Source: Phyllobacterium bourgognense
GTDB lineage: Bacteria; Pseudomonadota; Alphaproteobacteria; Rhizobiales; Rhizobiaceae
Assembly (NCBI RefSeq): GCF_003337575.1
Contig: NZ_QPJM01000001.1
Span: 62,001 to 126,000, forward strand
Direction: 5' to 3'
DNA: 64,000 bases
The notes beneath the pieces were generated by a model. It was not told where the DNA came from. It did not search any database and saw only the letters and a list, made by a program, of their open reading frames with translations. The translations under genes and the position numbers were made by a program. Below are positions 33,418 to 41,886 of the stretch, in pieces. How positions within the stretch are numbered: position 1 is the stretch's first letter; each line of letters starts with the position of its first letter.

Positions 33418-34128
33418 CTAAATTTTGCGCACGATGCCCGCAGCGACAATTGGGCCGGTGGGCGCGCCGCCTGGTGCACCTCCAACAGGCTCTACAGTCA
33501 AGGCCAGTGTCGTACCATCACGCAATTTGGCGAGTAATAACGACGGCAGGTTGAACTCTGTCACTTGCGGGGAAACCATCAGGCCGAGCGAGACGGGCGC
33601 TTCGTTGCCGGCAATCAGCCAAAGTTCGAGCGAACGGTCCTTCGGCATGTCGCCGCTGACGACGGTTACTTTCAGTTTCTTGGTCTGGTCATCAAAAATC
33701 GCCAGCGTGTGAACGTTGCTGCCTTGTGTCTCCATCGATGCGACCAGTTGCTCGCTGATCCGGGCAGGGCGCTCGATCAAATCACGGCCAATGCCGATCA
33801 CAGCAAAAGCAAGTGCGGCGAAGGCCAGTCCGCGCCAAAAGGCAATATTGTTCCAGAACGACGAACTGGCGACCACCTCGATGGCAAACAGGCGTTGATC
33901 GATCCGGCTCTTCAGATGTTGGGGAGCCTGCGCCGCGTCGTACTCATCGTTGAGAGGGTCGAATTGTGTCTGCCAGCGTGCAACCAGTTCCGCAAACGGC
34001 TTGTCCGTTTCGATACGGCGCGCAACCTCCCGACGCTCCTGCTCGGGGAGCACACCCAACACATATTCGGCGGCGATGAAATCATCGCCCTCCGGTATCG
34101 TGTTGTCATCGGGTTCAGTCGGGCTCAT
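33418..34128 (-). CDS. Anti-sigma factor (RskA/ChrR-like family)
   Basis: A 236-residue membrane-anchored anti-sigma factor. The N-terminal sigma-binding region (DFIAAEYVLGVLPEQERREV) is cytoplasmic, a single helix (GLAFAALAFAVIGIG) lies near residue 105, and the extracytoplasmic RskA domain (DMPKDRSLELWLIAGNE, then PVSLGLMV) ends the protein. It holds the adjacent sigma factor inactive until a signal triggers release. The ATG at 34128 overlaps the sigma stop codon (ATGA), so the two are translationally coupled; ATG 34140 is an alternative. Confidence 0.9.
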   Translation of the reverse strand: MSPTEPDDNTIPEGDDFIAAEYVLGVLPEQERREVARRIETDKPFAELVARWQTQFDPLNDEYDAAQAPQHLKSRIDQRLFAIEVVASSSFWNNIAFWRGLAFAALAFAVIGIGRDLIERPARISEQLVASMETQGSNVHTLAIFDDQTKKLKVTVVSGDMPKDRSLELWLIAGNEAPVSLGLMVSPQVTEFNLPSLLLAKLRDGTTLALTVEPVGGAPGGAPTGPIVAAGIVRKI

Positions 34129-34664
34129 CCCTCCAGGCATTCCTTCAGTTTGATCAGGCTGCGGCGCAGCCAGGTCCTCATTGTATTCAACGGCACATTA
34201 TGGCGGCTGGCCAGTATTTCGTAACTGTCGCCATTCAGATAGGCGCCACGGACGGCCGCTGCTCTGTCTGCCTCCAGCTGGCCAAGGCAATCATAGATCC
34301 GTTGCGCTTCCCCACTGGCGACAGCGGCCTGTTCGGGATTGGGTGACGGCTCAAAAACCTCTGCAGCCTGATCCAATTCGACTGCGGCAGGCTTGCGGGA
34401 CCGCAATACGTCAATGCAGTGGTTGCGGGCGATCGCCACCATCCATGAAATAGGACTGGTGTCCGCGACGGCGAATCGGCCCGCTTTGTTCCAAATCTTG
34501 ACGTAGATGTCCTGTAGCGCGTCTTCTGCTTCCGTTCGATTACCCAAGACACGCAGGCATACACCAAAAAGTTTCGCGCTTGTGGCGGCATACAGCACAT
34601 CGAAGGCCGCGCGGTCCCGTAGTGAAACTCGCGAGATCAGCTCCGATATGCCTTCAGGCGTCAT
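34125..34664 (-). CDS. RNA polymerase ECF sigma factor (SigK-like)
   Basis: A 179-residue sigma-70 family ECF protein. Region 2 is seen as AAFDVLYAATSAKLFGVCLR, then EAEDALQDIYVKIWNKAGRF, and region 4 as SYEILASRHNVPLNTMRTWLRR. I chose ATG 34664, since the -10 box of a likely promoter lies at 34697 and a longer GTG start at 34691 would leave no leader. It is cotranscribed with the RskA-like anti-sigma gene and the fasciclin gene, and this order is common to SigK-RskA modules. Confidence 0.92.
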   Translation of the reverse strand: MTPEGISELISRVSLRDRAAFDVLYAATSAKLFGVCLRVLGNRTEAEDALQDIYVKIWNKAGRFAVADTSPISWMVAIARNHCIDVLRSRKPAAVELDQAAEVFEPSPNPEQAAVASGEAQRIYDCLGQLEADRAAAVRGAYLNGDSYEILASRHNVPLNTMRTWLRRSLIKLKECLEG

Positions 34665-34696
34665 ATAAATGGCGTTTCCAACTTTTATCACTCAAT

Positions 34697-34725
34697 TTAA
34701 ATCTGCCGACAGGTTGCGCTGTCAA
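34697..34725 (-). promoter_or_regulatory. Putative promoter of the ECF sigma gene
   Basis: On the minus strand TTGACA (34720-34725), a 17-base spacer and ATTTAA (34697-34702). The -35 box is perfect and the -10 is AT-rich. It points to the sigma-anti-sigma-fasciclin unit. Confidence 0.45.
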
Positions 34726-34825
34726 TGGCGGATGAAAAAAACGTCTGCCCCTGGCCTAAATCATGTTTGCCCGAAAGCGTCTTTAGCGTTAAGAACCCCC
34801 GTCCTTCCCAAGCTGGAGCTTGCGC

Positions 34826-35728
34826 ATGTCCTCCGCATCCGACGCCGACCACACTGCTGAAATTCAGGCAAGCCTGCTTTCCGCTGCTCTGCCCTATATG
34901 CAGCGCTATGAAAACAAGACCGTCGTCGTAAAATATGGTGGCCATGCCATGGGTGACGCGGCTCTAGGCAAGGCGTTTGCCCGTGACATAGCGCTTCTCA
35001 AGCAGTCCGGTATAAACCCCATCGTTGTCCACGGCGGCGGACCGCAGATCGCATCCATGCTGGCACGCATGGGCATCGAGTCCAAGTTCGAAGGCGGCCT
35101 GCGCGTAACCGACGCGAAGACGCTGGAAATCGTCGAGATGGTGCTCGCGGGCTCGATCAACAAGGAAATCGTCGCTTTGATCAATGCCGAGGGCGAATGG
35201 GCAATCGGCCTGTGCGGCAAGGATGGCAATATGGTCTTTGCCGAAAAGGCGAAGAAGACCATCATCGATCCCGATTCCAACATCGAGAAGATCGTCGACC
35301 TCGGATTTGTCGGCGAGCCGGTGGAAGTCGACCGCACGCTGCTCGATCTTCTCGCTCGTTCCGAGATGATCCCCGTCATTGCGCCCGTTGCGCCCGGGCG
35401 TGATGGCCACACTTATAATATCAATGCGGATACGTTTGCTGGCGCCATCGCCGGCGCACTTGCGGCATCTCGCCTTCTGTTCCTGACGGATGTTCCCGGT
35501 GTTCTCGACAAGGACAAGCAGCTTATCAAGGAACTTTCCGTCGCGCAGGCACGCGCGCTGATCAAAGACGGCACCATATCAGGAGGCATGATCCCGAAGG
35601 TCGAAACCTGTATCGATGCGATCAATCGCGGTGTCGAGGGTGTGGTTATCCTTAATGGCAAGACTCCTCATTCGGTTCTGCTCGAACTTTTCACAGAACG
35701 CGGTGCGGGAACGCTACTCGTTCCTTAG
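34826..35728 (+). CDS. argB: Acetylglutamate kinase
   Basis: A 300-residue amino-acid kinase that phosphorylates N-acetylglutamate in arginine biosynthesis. Motifs are [12 protein letters not shown] at the nucleotide site, [15 protein letters not shown] and [15 protein letters not shown] ribosome binding site lies eight bases before ATG 34826. In many relatives it directly follows yihA; here the sigma/anti-sigma/fasciclin module lies between them. Confidence 0.96.
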   Translation: MSSASDADHTAEIQASLLSAALPYMQRYENKTVVVKYGGHAMGDAALGKAFARDIALLKQSGINPIVVHGGGPQIASMLARMGIESKFEGGLRVTDAKTLEIVEMVLAGSINKEIVALINAEGEWAIGLCGKDGNMVFAEKAKKTIIDPDSNIEKIVDLGFVGEPVEVDRTLLDLLARSEMIPVIAPVAPGRDGHTYNINADTFAGAIAGALAASRLLFLTDVPGVLDKDKQLIKELSVAQARALIKDGTISGGMIPKVETCIDAINRGVEGVVILNGKTPHSVLLELFTERGAGTLLVP

Positions 35729-35742
35729 GTTCCTGGCCCTAA

Positions 35743-36225
35743 TCATTTCTTGAGATGATCGAGCGGGATTTTCCCGGGCCCTTTGATATTCTGCAGCACG
35801 AGTTGGGTATGCACATCGCGCACGCCCTTCAATCGCATCAGCCTGTGCATGACGAAAGCATTGAGATCGTCCACGGTGGGCACCATGACGTGCAGGAGAA
35901 AGTCATGTTCGCCGGTCATGGTCCAGCACGACGAAACCTCGTCCATTCGCTGAATTTCTGCGATAAAGCGCTCGGGAGAATCGTCACTATGGGTGTTGAG
36001 GCGCACCTGTATGAAGACTTCTACCATCAGTCCGATCGATCGTCTGTCAATGGTGGCTGCAAAGCCTTTGATAACCCCGCTTTCCTGCAACTGCTCGAAG
36101 CGGCGGGCGCAGGGCGTGGCGGACAGGCCGATCAATTGGGCGAGGTCAGTTATCGCAACGCGCCCATTGCTTTGGAGAATCTGTAGCATCTTGATTTCGA
36201 AGTCGCTGAATTGAGGTGAAGTCAC
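35743..36225 (-). CDS. Lrp/AsnC-family transcriptional regulator
   Basis: A 160-residue regulator with an HTH (FEIKMLQILQSNGRVAITDL, then GLSATPCARRFEQLQESG) and a C-terminal RAM ligand domain (DRRSIGLMVEVFIQVRLN, then MTGEHDFLLHVMVPTVDD). It starts at GTG 36225 with GGGAG nine bases upstream. It is divergent from phenylalanine hydroxylase, so a role in sensing phenylalanine or another aromatic amino acid is likely. Three AATTC elements lie in the intergenic region at 20- and 40-base intervals. Confidence 0.9.
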   Translation of the reverse strand: MTSPQFSDFEIKMLQILQSNGRVAITDLAQLIGLSATPCARRFEQLQESGVIKGFAATIDRRSIGLMVEVFIQVRLNTHSDDSPERFIAEIQRMDEVSSCWTMTGEHDFLLHVMVPTVDDLNAFVMHRLMRLKGVRDVHTQLVLQNIKGPGKIPLDHLKK

Positions 36226-36229
36226 TCAA

Positions 36230-36300
36230 AATTCTCCCTATCATTTGTTAATTCACTCATAATGATGCTTAGCGCAGCTGATTAAGTCAAATTCCCTCAT
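36230..36300. promoter_or_regulatory. Phased AATTC direct repeats in the Lrp/phhA divergent region
   Basis: AATTC occurs at 36230, 36250 and 36290, i.e. spaced by 20 and 40 bases, the second and third followed by mCTCAT. The first overlaps the Lrp gene's ribosome binding region. Lrp-type regulators often bind such helically phased repeats. The function is inferred. Confidence 0.4.
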
Positions 36301-36342
36301 TTCCCCATCGTATCCTCCTGGAAACCAATCGAGGAGGAAACG

Positions 36343-37176
36343 ATGACTATCAGCGTTGAGGCTTATGCGCGGGAGTGTGCCGAACAGGGACTTCGCGGTA
36401 ACTACGCGGTCTGCCAGGCGGATTTCACCGTTGAACAGAAATATGACTATTCCGATGAAGACCAGGAGGTCTGGCGTACTCTTTGTGATCGCCAGACGAA
36501 ATTGACATCGAAGCTTGCCCACCACAGCTATCTCGACGGCGTGGATGCCTTAGGACTTCTCGACCGAATACCGGATTTCCACGAGGTAAGCGAGCGGCTT
36601 CATAAGTTGACCGGTTGGGAAATCGTTGCCGTTCCGGGCCTTATCCCGAATGAGCCGTTTTTCGATCATCTCGCCAACCGGCGCTTTCCGGTGACGAACT
36701 GGCTGCGCAGCAAGAAGGAACTCGACTATATCGTTGAGCCGGACATGTTTCATGATTTCTTCGGTCACGTTCCTATTCTCAGCCAACCGGTATTTGCGGA
36801 TTTCATGCAGCTCTACGGCGTAAAGGGCGGAGCAGCATCACGCATGGGCGGGGAACAACTGGCAGGCCGGCTTTATTGGTACACTGCCGAGTTTGGCCTC
36901 ATGCGTGAGGGGGGAGCATCACTCAAAGCGTTTGGTGCCGGTCTTATGTCGTCGTTCAGTGAACTGCAATTCGCCGTGACGAGTCCGGACGCCCATCACG
37001 TGCCGTTTGATCTGGAAACGGTGATGCGTACGGCATATGAAATCGACAAGTTCCAACGGGCATATTTCGTGTTGCCATCCTTTGCCGCGTTGAGAGATGC
37101 GTTTGAGAAAGCCGACATGGCGAAACTGATTGCGCGCTGGAACGATGTTGATCCATTGGATCCGGCAACGGTCTGA
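36343..37176 (+). CDS. phhA: Phenylalanine 4-monooxygenase
   Basis: A 277-residue pterin- and Fe(II)-dependent hydroxylase that makes tyrosine from phenylalanine. The iron ligands are in FHDFFGHVPIL (two His) and WYTAEFGLM (Glu). The length matches bacterial PhhA. A GGAGG site precedes ATG 36343. No pterin-recycling gene (phhB) is in the window. Divergent from an Lrp-type regulator, it is probably induced for aromatic amino acid catabolism. Confidence 0.94.
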   Translation: MTISVEAYARECAEQGLRGNYAVCQADFTVEQKYDYSDEDQEVWRTLCDRQTKLTSKLAHHSYLDGVDALGLLDRIPDFHEVSERLHKLTGWEIVAVPGLIPNEPFFDHLANRRFPVTNWLRSKKELDYIVEPDMFHDFFGHVPILSQPVFADFMQLYGVKGGAASRMGGEQLAGRLYWYTAEFGLMREGGASLKAFGAGLMSSFSELQFAVTSPDAHHVPFDLETVMRTAYEIDKFQRAYFVLPSFAALRDAFEKADMAKLIARWNDVDPLDPATV

Positions 37177-37210
37177 GATAGCCAGAAACGAACCGCTATA
37201 GACGGTCGTC

Positions 37211-37966
37211 TCAGGCCGCATTCTTCATATTGGACTCGATGACCACGCGATTGCGGCCGTTGCGCTTGGCCTCATACAACCTGCGATCGGCGATCTGAAA
37301 ATGATCGGCGATCGTTCCATTTGCCAGTCCAACAATGCCCCCGATACTGACACTCAGCGCGACGCGTTCGTTTTCCGGAGTGCGGAACTCAATGCGGTTG
37401 ACCGCCGCCCGAATGTTTTCGGCGATGGATTTGACCTTGTCCTCATCATCCATTGCCAGAAAGACAGCGAATTCCTCGCCTCCGATGCGTCCGATACTGT
37501 CCTCTTTTCCAAGGCAACCAGCGATACTCTGTGCGATCGCCATCAGTGCGCCATCACCATTGTAATGGCCGTGAACATCATTGATTTTTTTGAAATGATC
37601 AGCGTCTATGATCAACAGAGAACTTGCCCGTTGGGTACGGACATCCTCAATATGGTTGAAAAACGCTTCGCGATTGAGGAGGCCCGTCATACTATCGCGC
37701 GATGACTTCTCGAACAGTTTCGCATTGGTGATCTCAAGCTCCTGCATAACCTGATGGAGTTTTTCGAGGGTCAGGCGTAGTTTTTCCGACTGACGAAAGA
37801 CGATGAAGGAAATGGCCGGAGAAATCACCAACGGGCAAATGGTCGCGATCATATATCCCCGTGCGTCATGCATATCATTAGCCGTCATGATCGCCCCGGT
37901 AATGAGCAGGGAGCACATAACGGAAACGACCATAACCATTGCACATTTGAAGAGAATTCTGGACAT
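37211..37966 (-). CDS. Diguanylate cyclase (GGDEF), two membrane helices
   Basis: A 251-residue protein with two N-terminal helices (about 5-25 and 38-58), a short coiled segment and a GGDEF domain (about 90-245). The active-site motif is RIGGEEF, an accepted active form, so it probably makes c-di-GMP. The inhibitory RxxD I-site is absent: the position reads GKED five residues before the motif. Without an I-site, product feedback would be lacking. It converges with phhA, and no partner gene is adjacent. Confidence 0.9.
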   Translation of the reverse strand: MSRILFKCAMVMVVSVMCSLLITGAIMTANDMHDARGYMIATICPLVISPAISFIVFRQSEKLRLTLEKLHQVMQELEITNAKLFEKSSRDSMTGLLNREAFFNHIEDVRTQRASSLLIIDADHFKKINDVHGHYNGDGALMAIAQSIAGCLGKEDSIGRIGGEEFAVFLAMDDEDKVKSIAENIRAAVNRIEFRTPENERVALSVSIGGIVGLANGTIADHFQIADRRLYEAKRNGRNRVVIESNMKNAA

Positions 37967-38135
37967 CGGACCTCGGAGACAGCTTTATTCAGTACGAATA
38001 ACAGGTGAAGCGGTCGTTAGCGAAAAATTTAAAAACGGTCGTAGTTCAGACTCTTTTCGTCTATTGATTCGGGATCGAAACAGAATTTTCTGAATTTGCT
38101 TTTGCCTCACTGAAACGGCGGAACCTTGATCGCGT

Positions 38136-38861
38136 ATGACAAATCAACCAGAATCCTTGAACTTTGCCCATGTGACCGATTGGGTTTTCGATCTCGACAA
38201 TACCCTCTATCCGCATCATTCAAATCTGTTTTCGCAGATAGATGTGAAAATGACTGACTATGTTGCTGATCTTCTGAAGCTGTCCCGCACCGACGCGCGG
38301 CAGATGCAGAAGCAGTTCTACAAGGATTATGGCACGACTCTCAAAGGATTGATGGACCGCTACGAGATCGATCCGGATGACTTTTTACGGAAAGTCCATG
38401 ATATCGATTATTCCTGGCTGGTGCCGGACCCCTCATTGGCCACCGCCATCCGGCAACTGCCCGGCCGCAAGTTCATTTTCACCAACGGCAATCGCGGACA
38501 CGCCGAGCGCGCCGCGCGTCAGCTTGGCGTTCTTGATGAGTTTGATGACATCTTCGATATTGTCGCGGCGGAATTGCTGCCGAAGCCTGCTCAAGAGACT
38601 TATGACCGCTTTTTAGCGCTGCACAAGATCGACGCGGCAAGCAGCGTGATGTTCGAGGATCTCGCGCGCAATCTTATCGTGCCGAAAGCTCTGGGGATGA
38701 CGACGGTCTTGATCGTCCCCAACAATTTCGAACCGACATTCTCGGAAATCTGGGAGCGCGATCCGGGTCATACCGATCACGTCGACTACGTTACGGACAA
38801 CCTGGCCTCGTTTCTCAGCGCCATCCTGCCAGGTCAGACGGCGCTGAATGTGCCTGCGTAG
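38136..38861 (+). CDS. Pyrimidine 5'-nucleotidase (HAD family)
   Basis: A 241-residue HAD-superfamily phosphatase of the rhizobial pyrimidine 5'-nucleotidase/PNS type. The nucleophile motif is FDLDNTLYP at about residue 20, motif II is FTNGNRGHAERA, and the later acidic motif is VMFEDLARNLIVPKALGM. It dephosphorylates UMP/CMP or related monophosphates. The ATG at 38136 starts it. It converges with the LOG-family gene, six bases apart. Confidence 0.88.
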   Translation: MTNQPESLNFAHVTDWVFDLDNTLYPHHSNLFSQIDVKMTDYVADLLKLSRTDARQMQKQFYKDYGTTLKGLMDRYEIDPDDFLRKVHDIDYSWLVPDPSLATAIRQLPGRKFIFTNGNRGHAERAARQLGVLDEFDDIFDIVAAELLPKPAQETYDRFLALHKIDAASSVMFEDLARNLIVPKALGMTTVLIVPNNFEPTFSEIWERDPGHTDHVDYVTDNLASFLSAILPGQTALNVPA

Positions 38862-38867
38862 AGGGCT

Positions 38868-39710
38868 CTAGGTCAGTTCGTAGAAGGTCTTGATCACGTC
38901 CCAGGCCTCCTCGGCAGTATCGACGAATGTAATCAGCTCGCGATCGGACGGCGAAATGACGCCCTGCTCCGCCAGGAAATCGAAGTTGATTGCCTTTTCC
39001 CAAAATGGCTTGCCAAACAGCAGAAAAGGAATGCGTTCCATGCGGCCAGTCTGAATGAGGGTGAGCGCTTCGAAAGTCTCATCCATCGTCCCAAAGCCAC
39101 CGGGAAAGATCGCCATAGCTTTGGCACGCATGAGGAAATGCATCTTGCGAATGGCAAAATAGTGGAAGTTGAAGCAAAGCTCCGGCGTCACGTAGGCGTT
39201 GGGCGCCTGTTCGTGTGGCAGCACAATATTGAGGCCAATCGTTGGCGCACCGACGTCCGCTGCGCCACGATTACCGGCCTCCATCACCCCGGGACCGCCT
39301 CCGGTGACGACAACGAATTCGCGATTGTAGGTCGTTGAAGAATAGGTCGAGCAAAGCTGCGCGAACTTGCGTGCCTCGGCGTAGTAGTGAGAGTTGGCTT
39401 CGAGGTTTTTCTTCTGGATTTCGTTTTTTGCAGCCCAGGCAGCACCGCCCGGCTCAGGAATGCGTGCCCCGCCGAAAAGCACGACGGTTGATCGAATGCC
39501 GCGCTCGGCCAGCGCCATCTCCGGTTTAAGTAGCTCGAGTTGTAGCCGCACTGCACGAAGTTCACGCTTCGTCATGAAATCTGGATCGGCAAAGGCCAGC
39601 CGATAGGTGGGCGATTGGGTCTGCGGCGTTTCCGGTGCGCTCTCGACGCGGCGCACAGCTTCGGAAGAGTGCGAGAACGGCGTCCAGCTGTGTTTTTCAT
39701 CAGTGTTCAA
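38868..39710 (-). CDS. LOG-family protein (TIGR00730-like phosphoribohydrolase)
   Basis: A 280-residue LOG-family protein. The signature GGGPGVMEAGNRGA and the PGGFGTMDETFE loop are clear; such proteins release free base from nucleoside 5'-monophosphates, as in cytokinin activation, or hydrolyse AMP. It begins at TTG 39710, eight bases after a good AAGGAG; the frame continues to a GTG at 39734 but that start lacks a site. It faces dapD across 157 bases. Confidence 0.85.
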   Translation of the reverse strand: MNTDEKHSWTPFSHSSEAVRRVESAPETPQTQSPTYRLAFADPDFMTKRELRAVRLQLELLKPEMALAERGIRSTVVLFGGARIPEPGGAAWAAKNEIQKKNLEANSHYYAEARKFAQLCSTYSSTTYNREFVVVTGGGPGVMEAGNRGAADVGAPTIGLNIVLPHEQAPNAYVTPELCFNFHYFAIRKMHFLMRAKAMAIFPGGFGTMDETFEALTLIQTGRMERIPFLLFGKPFWEKAINFDFLAEQGVISPSDRELITFVDTAEEAWDVIKTFYELT

Positions 39711-39867
39711 TTGTTTTTCTCCTTCTGCGGACACTTATGGCGCTTGGAGACATAAAAATCGATTCGTCATCCAACAATGTGACGCTGCGAATTGACGCTC
39801 TCGCAGACTTAACATAGTAGCCCTTGTCATTAGCCATAACCGCCCCGTTTAATGGAGTGATCCGAAA

Positions 39868-40722
39868 ATGTCCAAGCCCGATCTGACCAGTCTCGAGAAG
39901 ACGATCGACAAGGCCTTCGAAGAACGCGATGCAATCAGCACCGAAACACGCGGCGAAATCCGGGAAGCAGTCGAGGCCTCTCTTTTGCTGCTCGATAGCG
40001 GAGAAGTTCGCGTTGCGGAGAAGCAGGCGAACGGCGACTGGAAAGTCAATCAATGGCTGAAGAGGGCGGTCCTGCTTTCCTTCCGGCTTAACCCAATGGG
40101 CATTATCGAGGGCGGCCCGGGCGGTGCGACCTGGTGGGATAAGGTCCCGTCCAAGTTTGACGGCTGGGGTGCGACTGAATTTGCCAAAGCGGGTCTTCGC
40201 ACCGTTCCCGGATCGATTGTCCGCCGCTCCGCCTATATTGCCCCCGGCGTGATCCTGATGCCATCTTTTGTCAACCTGGGCGCTTACGTCGACGAGGGGA
40301 CCATGGTCGACACATGGGCGGGCGTTGGCTCCTGCGCACAAATCGGCAAAAACGTTCACTTATCAGGCGGCGTCGGCATTGGCGGTGTTCTTGAACCCAT
40401 GCAGGCCGGACCTACGATCATTGAAGACAATTGCTTCATCGGAGCCCGTTCCGAGGTGGTCGAGGGCTGCATCGTTCGCGAAGGTTCAGTTCTTGGTATG
40501 GGCGTATTTATCGGTAAATCGACCAAGATCATAGATCGCGCTACCGGTGAGATTTTCTATGGCGAAGTCCCCCCCTATTCGGTTGTCGTTGCCGGCTCGA
40601 TGCCCGGCAAGCCATTCCCTAATGGTGAACCAGGTCCAGGTCTTTATTGCGCCGTGATCGTCAAGCGCGTCGATGAAAAGACTCGTTCCAAGACCTCGAT
40701 TAATGAGCTGCTGCGCGATTGA
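39868..40722 (+). CDS. dapD: 2,3,4,5-tetrahydropyridine-2,6-dicarboxylate N-succinyltransferase
   Basis: A 284-residue left-handed beta-helix acyltransferase of the diaminopimelate/lysine pathway. Hexapeptide-repeat stretches run from about residue 110 ([20 protein letters not shown], then [20 protein letters not shown]). It uses succinyl-CoA on tetrahydrodipicolinate. The ATG at 39868 has GGAGTG upstream. A strong terminator follows at 40739. Confidence 0.96.
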   Translation: MSKPDLTSLEKTIDKAFEERDAISTETRGEIREAVEASLLLLDSGEVRVAEKQANGDWKVNQWLKRAVLLSFRLNPMGIIEGGPGGATWWDKVPSKFDGWGATEFAKAGLRTVPGSIVRRSAYIAPGVILMPSFVNLGAYVDEGTMVDTWAGVGSCAQIGKNVHLSGGVGIGGVLEPMQAGPTIIEDNCFIGARSEVVEGCIVREGSVLGMGVFIGKSTKIIDRATGEIFYGEVPPYSVVVAGSMPGKPFPNGEPGPGLYCAVIVKRVDEKTRSKTSINELLRD

Positions 40723-40738
40723 TCCAATTCAGGAAAGA

Positions 40739-40761
40739 GGGTCGCCAGACCCCCTTTTTTT
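40739..40761 (+). terminator. Terminator after dapD
   Basis: GGGTC-GCCA-GACCC hairpin, then CC and seven T residues. It lies 17 bases after the dapD stop codon. Confidence 0.85.
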
Positions 40762-40769
40762 CCGAATGG

Positions 40770-41786
40770 TCACCCGCGAACGTCTTCGACGGAATGACTT
40801 CGCAATGGCTTGCCCTCGGCCCGTTTCACACAGGCAAGCACTTTGCGTGTGAGTGGCACGGGGACGTTTTTCGCGTCGGCCAATTGGATGATCACCCCCT
40901 GCAGGTAATCGATCTCGGTGGCGCGGCCTCGGGACAAATCTTCCCACATGGACGAGCGGGCGTGCGGGTTGATCGCGAGCATTCGCGCCGCGACGATACG
41001 AAACAGAAAATTCGGCAATCGGAGAATCCAGGGAAGCACTGAGGGCGACGCCCCTTGCACTTTTGCCGGCGTGATACCGTGCGCTCTCACAAGTTTGAGA
41101 CCTTCGCGTATCTGATCCGCTATCAGAAGCCGCCAATTTCGGTCGGCCAACTGTTCAACGAGCGGCAAATTTGAAAGGGCGTTGAGAGCATTATTGAGAT
41201 TTATCAGCAGTTTGCCCCAAAGGAGACCTTGCATGTCCGAATGCATCTGGACGGAGAGCCCTGGAACCGAAAGAACCTCTGCCAAGCCGTCCAAGATGTC
41301 GTCGATGAGAATGGTCCCTGGCATTGTCCGCCTTACATTAAGCGGGCTGACGCCAGGCTCGGACTGAACGACATTGAATGGAACCATTCCGGAGACAACC
41401 GTCGCTTCCGGAGGCAGATGTTGGCGGAGAGTACCAGCGTTTCCGACGCCGTTCTGCAGGCTGACCACAACGATATCGGATGGCGCATTTTCCCTTATCG
41501 ACTTGGCCATCTCTTCGGTTGCGCCGCTCTTGACGGTGACGAGAATAATGTCGGCTTGCCGGAACGCGATTTCAGGATCACTCGTCAGGGAAAATTGCCC
41601 GGGCTCCACCAGTTTTTCCGATCCATCGGGGTCAATGATTCTTAGGCCTTCCTGCTGAAGTCCCTCAATCATTCGAGGCCGAACCAACAAGGTCACTGCC
41701 TTGCCTGCCACAGCGAGACGCCCGCCCACGTAGCATCCGATCGACCCGGCGCCGGCTATGACGATCCGGCTATCAATTCCGATCAT
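40770..41786 (-). CDS. Ketopantoate reductase family protein (PanE/ApbA)
   Basis: A 338-residue 2-dehydropantoate 2-reductase-like enzyme. The NADPH motif is VIAGAGSIGCYVGGRLAVAG near residue 8, the middle NGVGNAGTLRQH stretch is conserved, and the C-terminal helical domain has LLINLNNALNALSNLP and SSMWEDLSRGRATEIDYLQG. It reduces ketopantoate in pantothenate synthesis or acts on a related keto acid. The start is ATG 41786 with AAGGA upstream; the longer frame is non-coding. It lies on the opposite strand between dapD and dapE. Confidence 0.86.
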   Translation of the reverse strand: MIGIDSRIVIAGAGSIGCYVGGRLAVAGKAVTLLVRPRMIEGLQQEGLRIIDPDGSEKLVEPGQFSLTSDPEIAFRQADIILVTVKSGATEEMAKSIRENAPSDIVVVSLQNGVGNAGTLRQHLPPEATVVSGMVPFNVVQSEPGVSPLNVRRTMPGTILIDDILDGLAEVLSVPGLSVQMHSDMQGLLWGKLLINLNNALNALSNLPLVEQLADRNWRLLIADQIREGLKLVRAHGITPAKVQGASPSVLPWILRLPNFLFRIVAARMLAINPHARSSMWEDLSRGRATEIDYLQGVIIQLADAKNVPVPLTRKVLACVKRAEGKPLRSHSVEDVRG

Positions 41787-41886
41787 GCTGCTGGTCCTTG
41801 GTTGAGTCGCTGGTGTCATTAAATCAGACGGAGGGACCCCCATCCAGTACGTGACAGGATCGTGCTTTTCCAGTATCGCTTTGACC

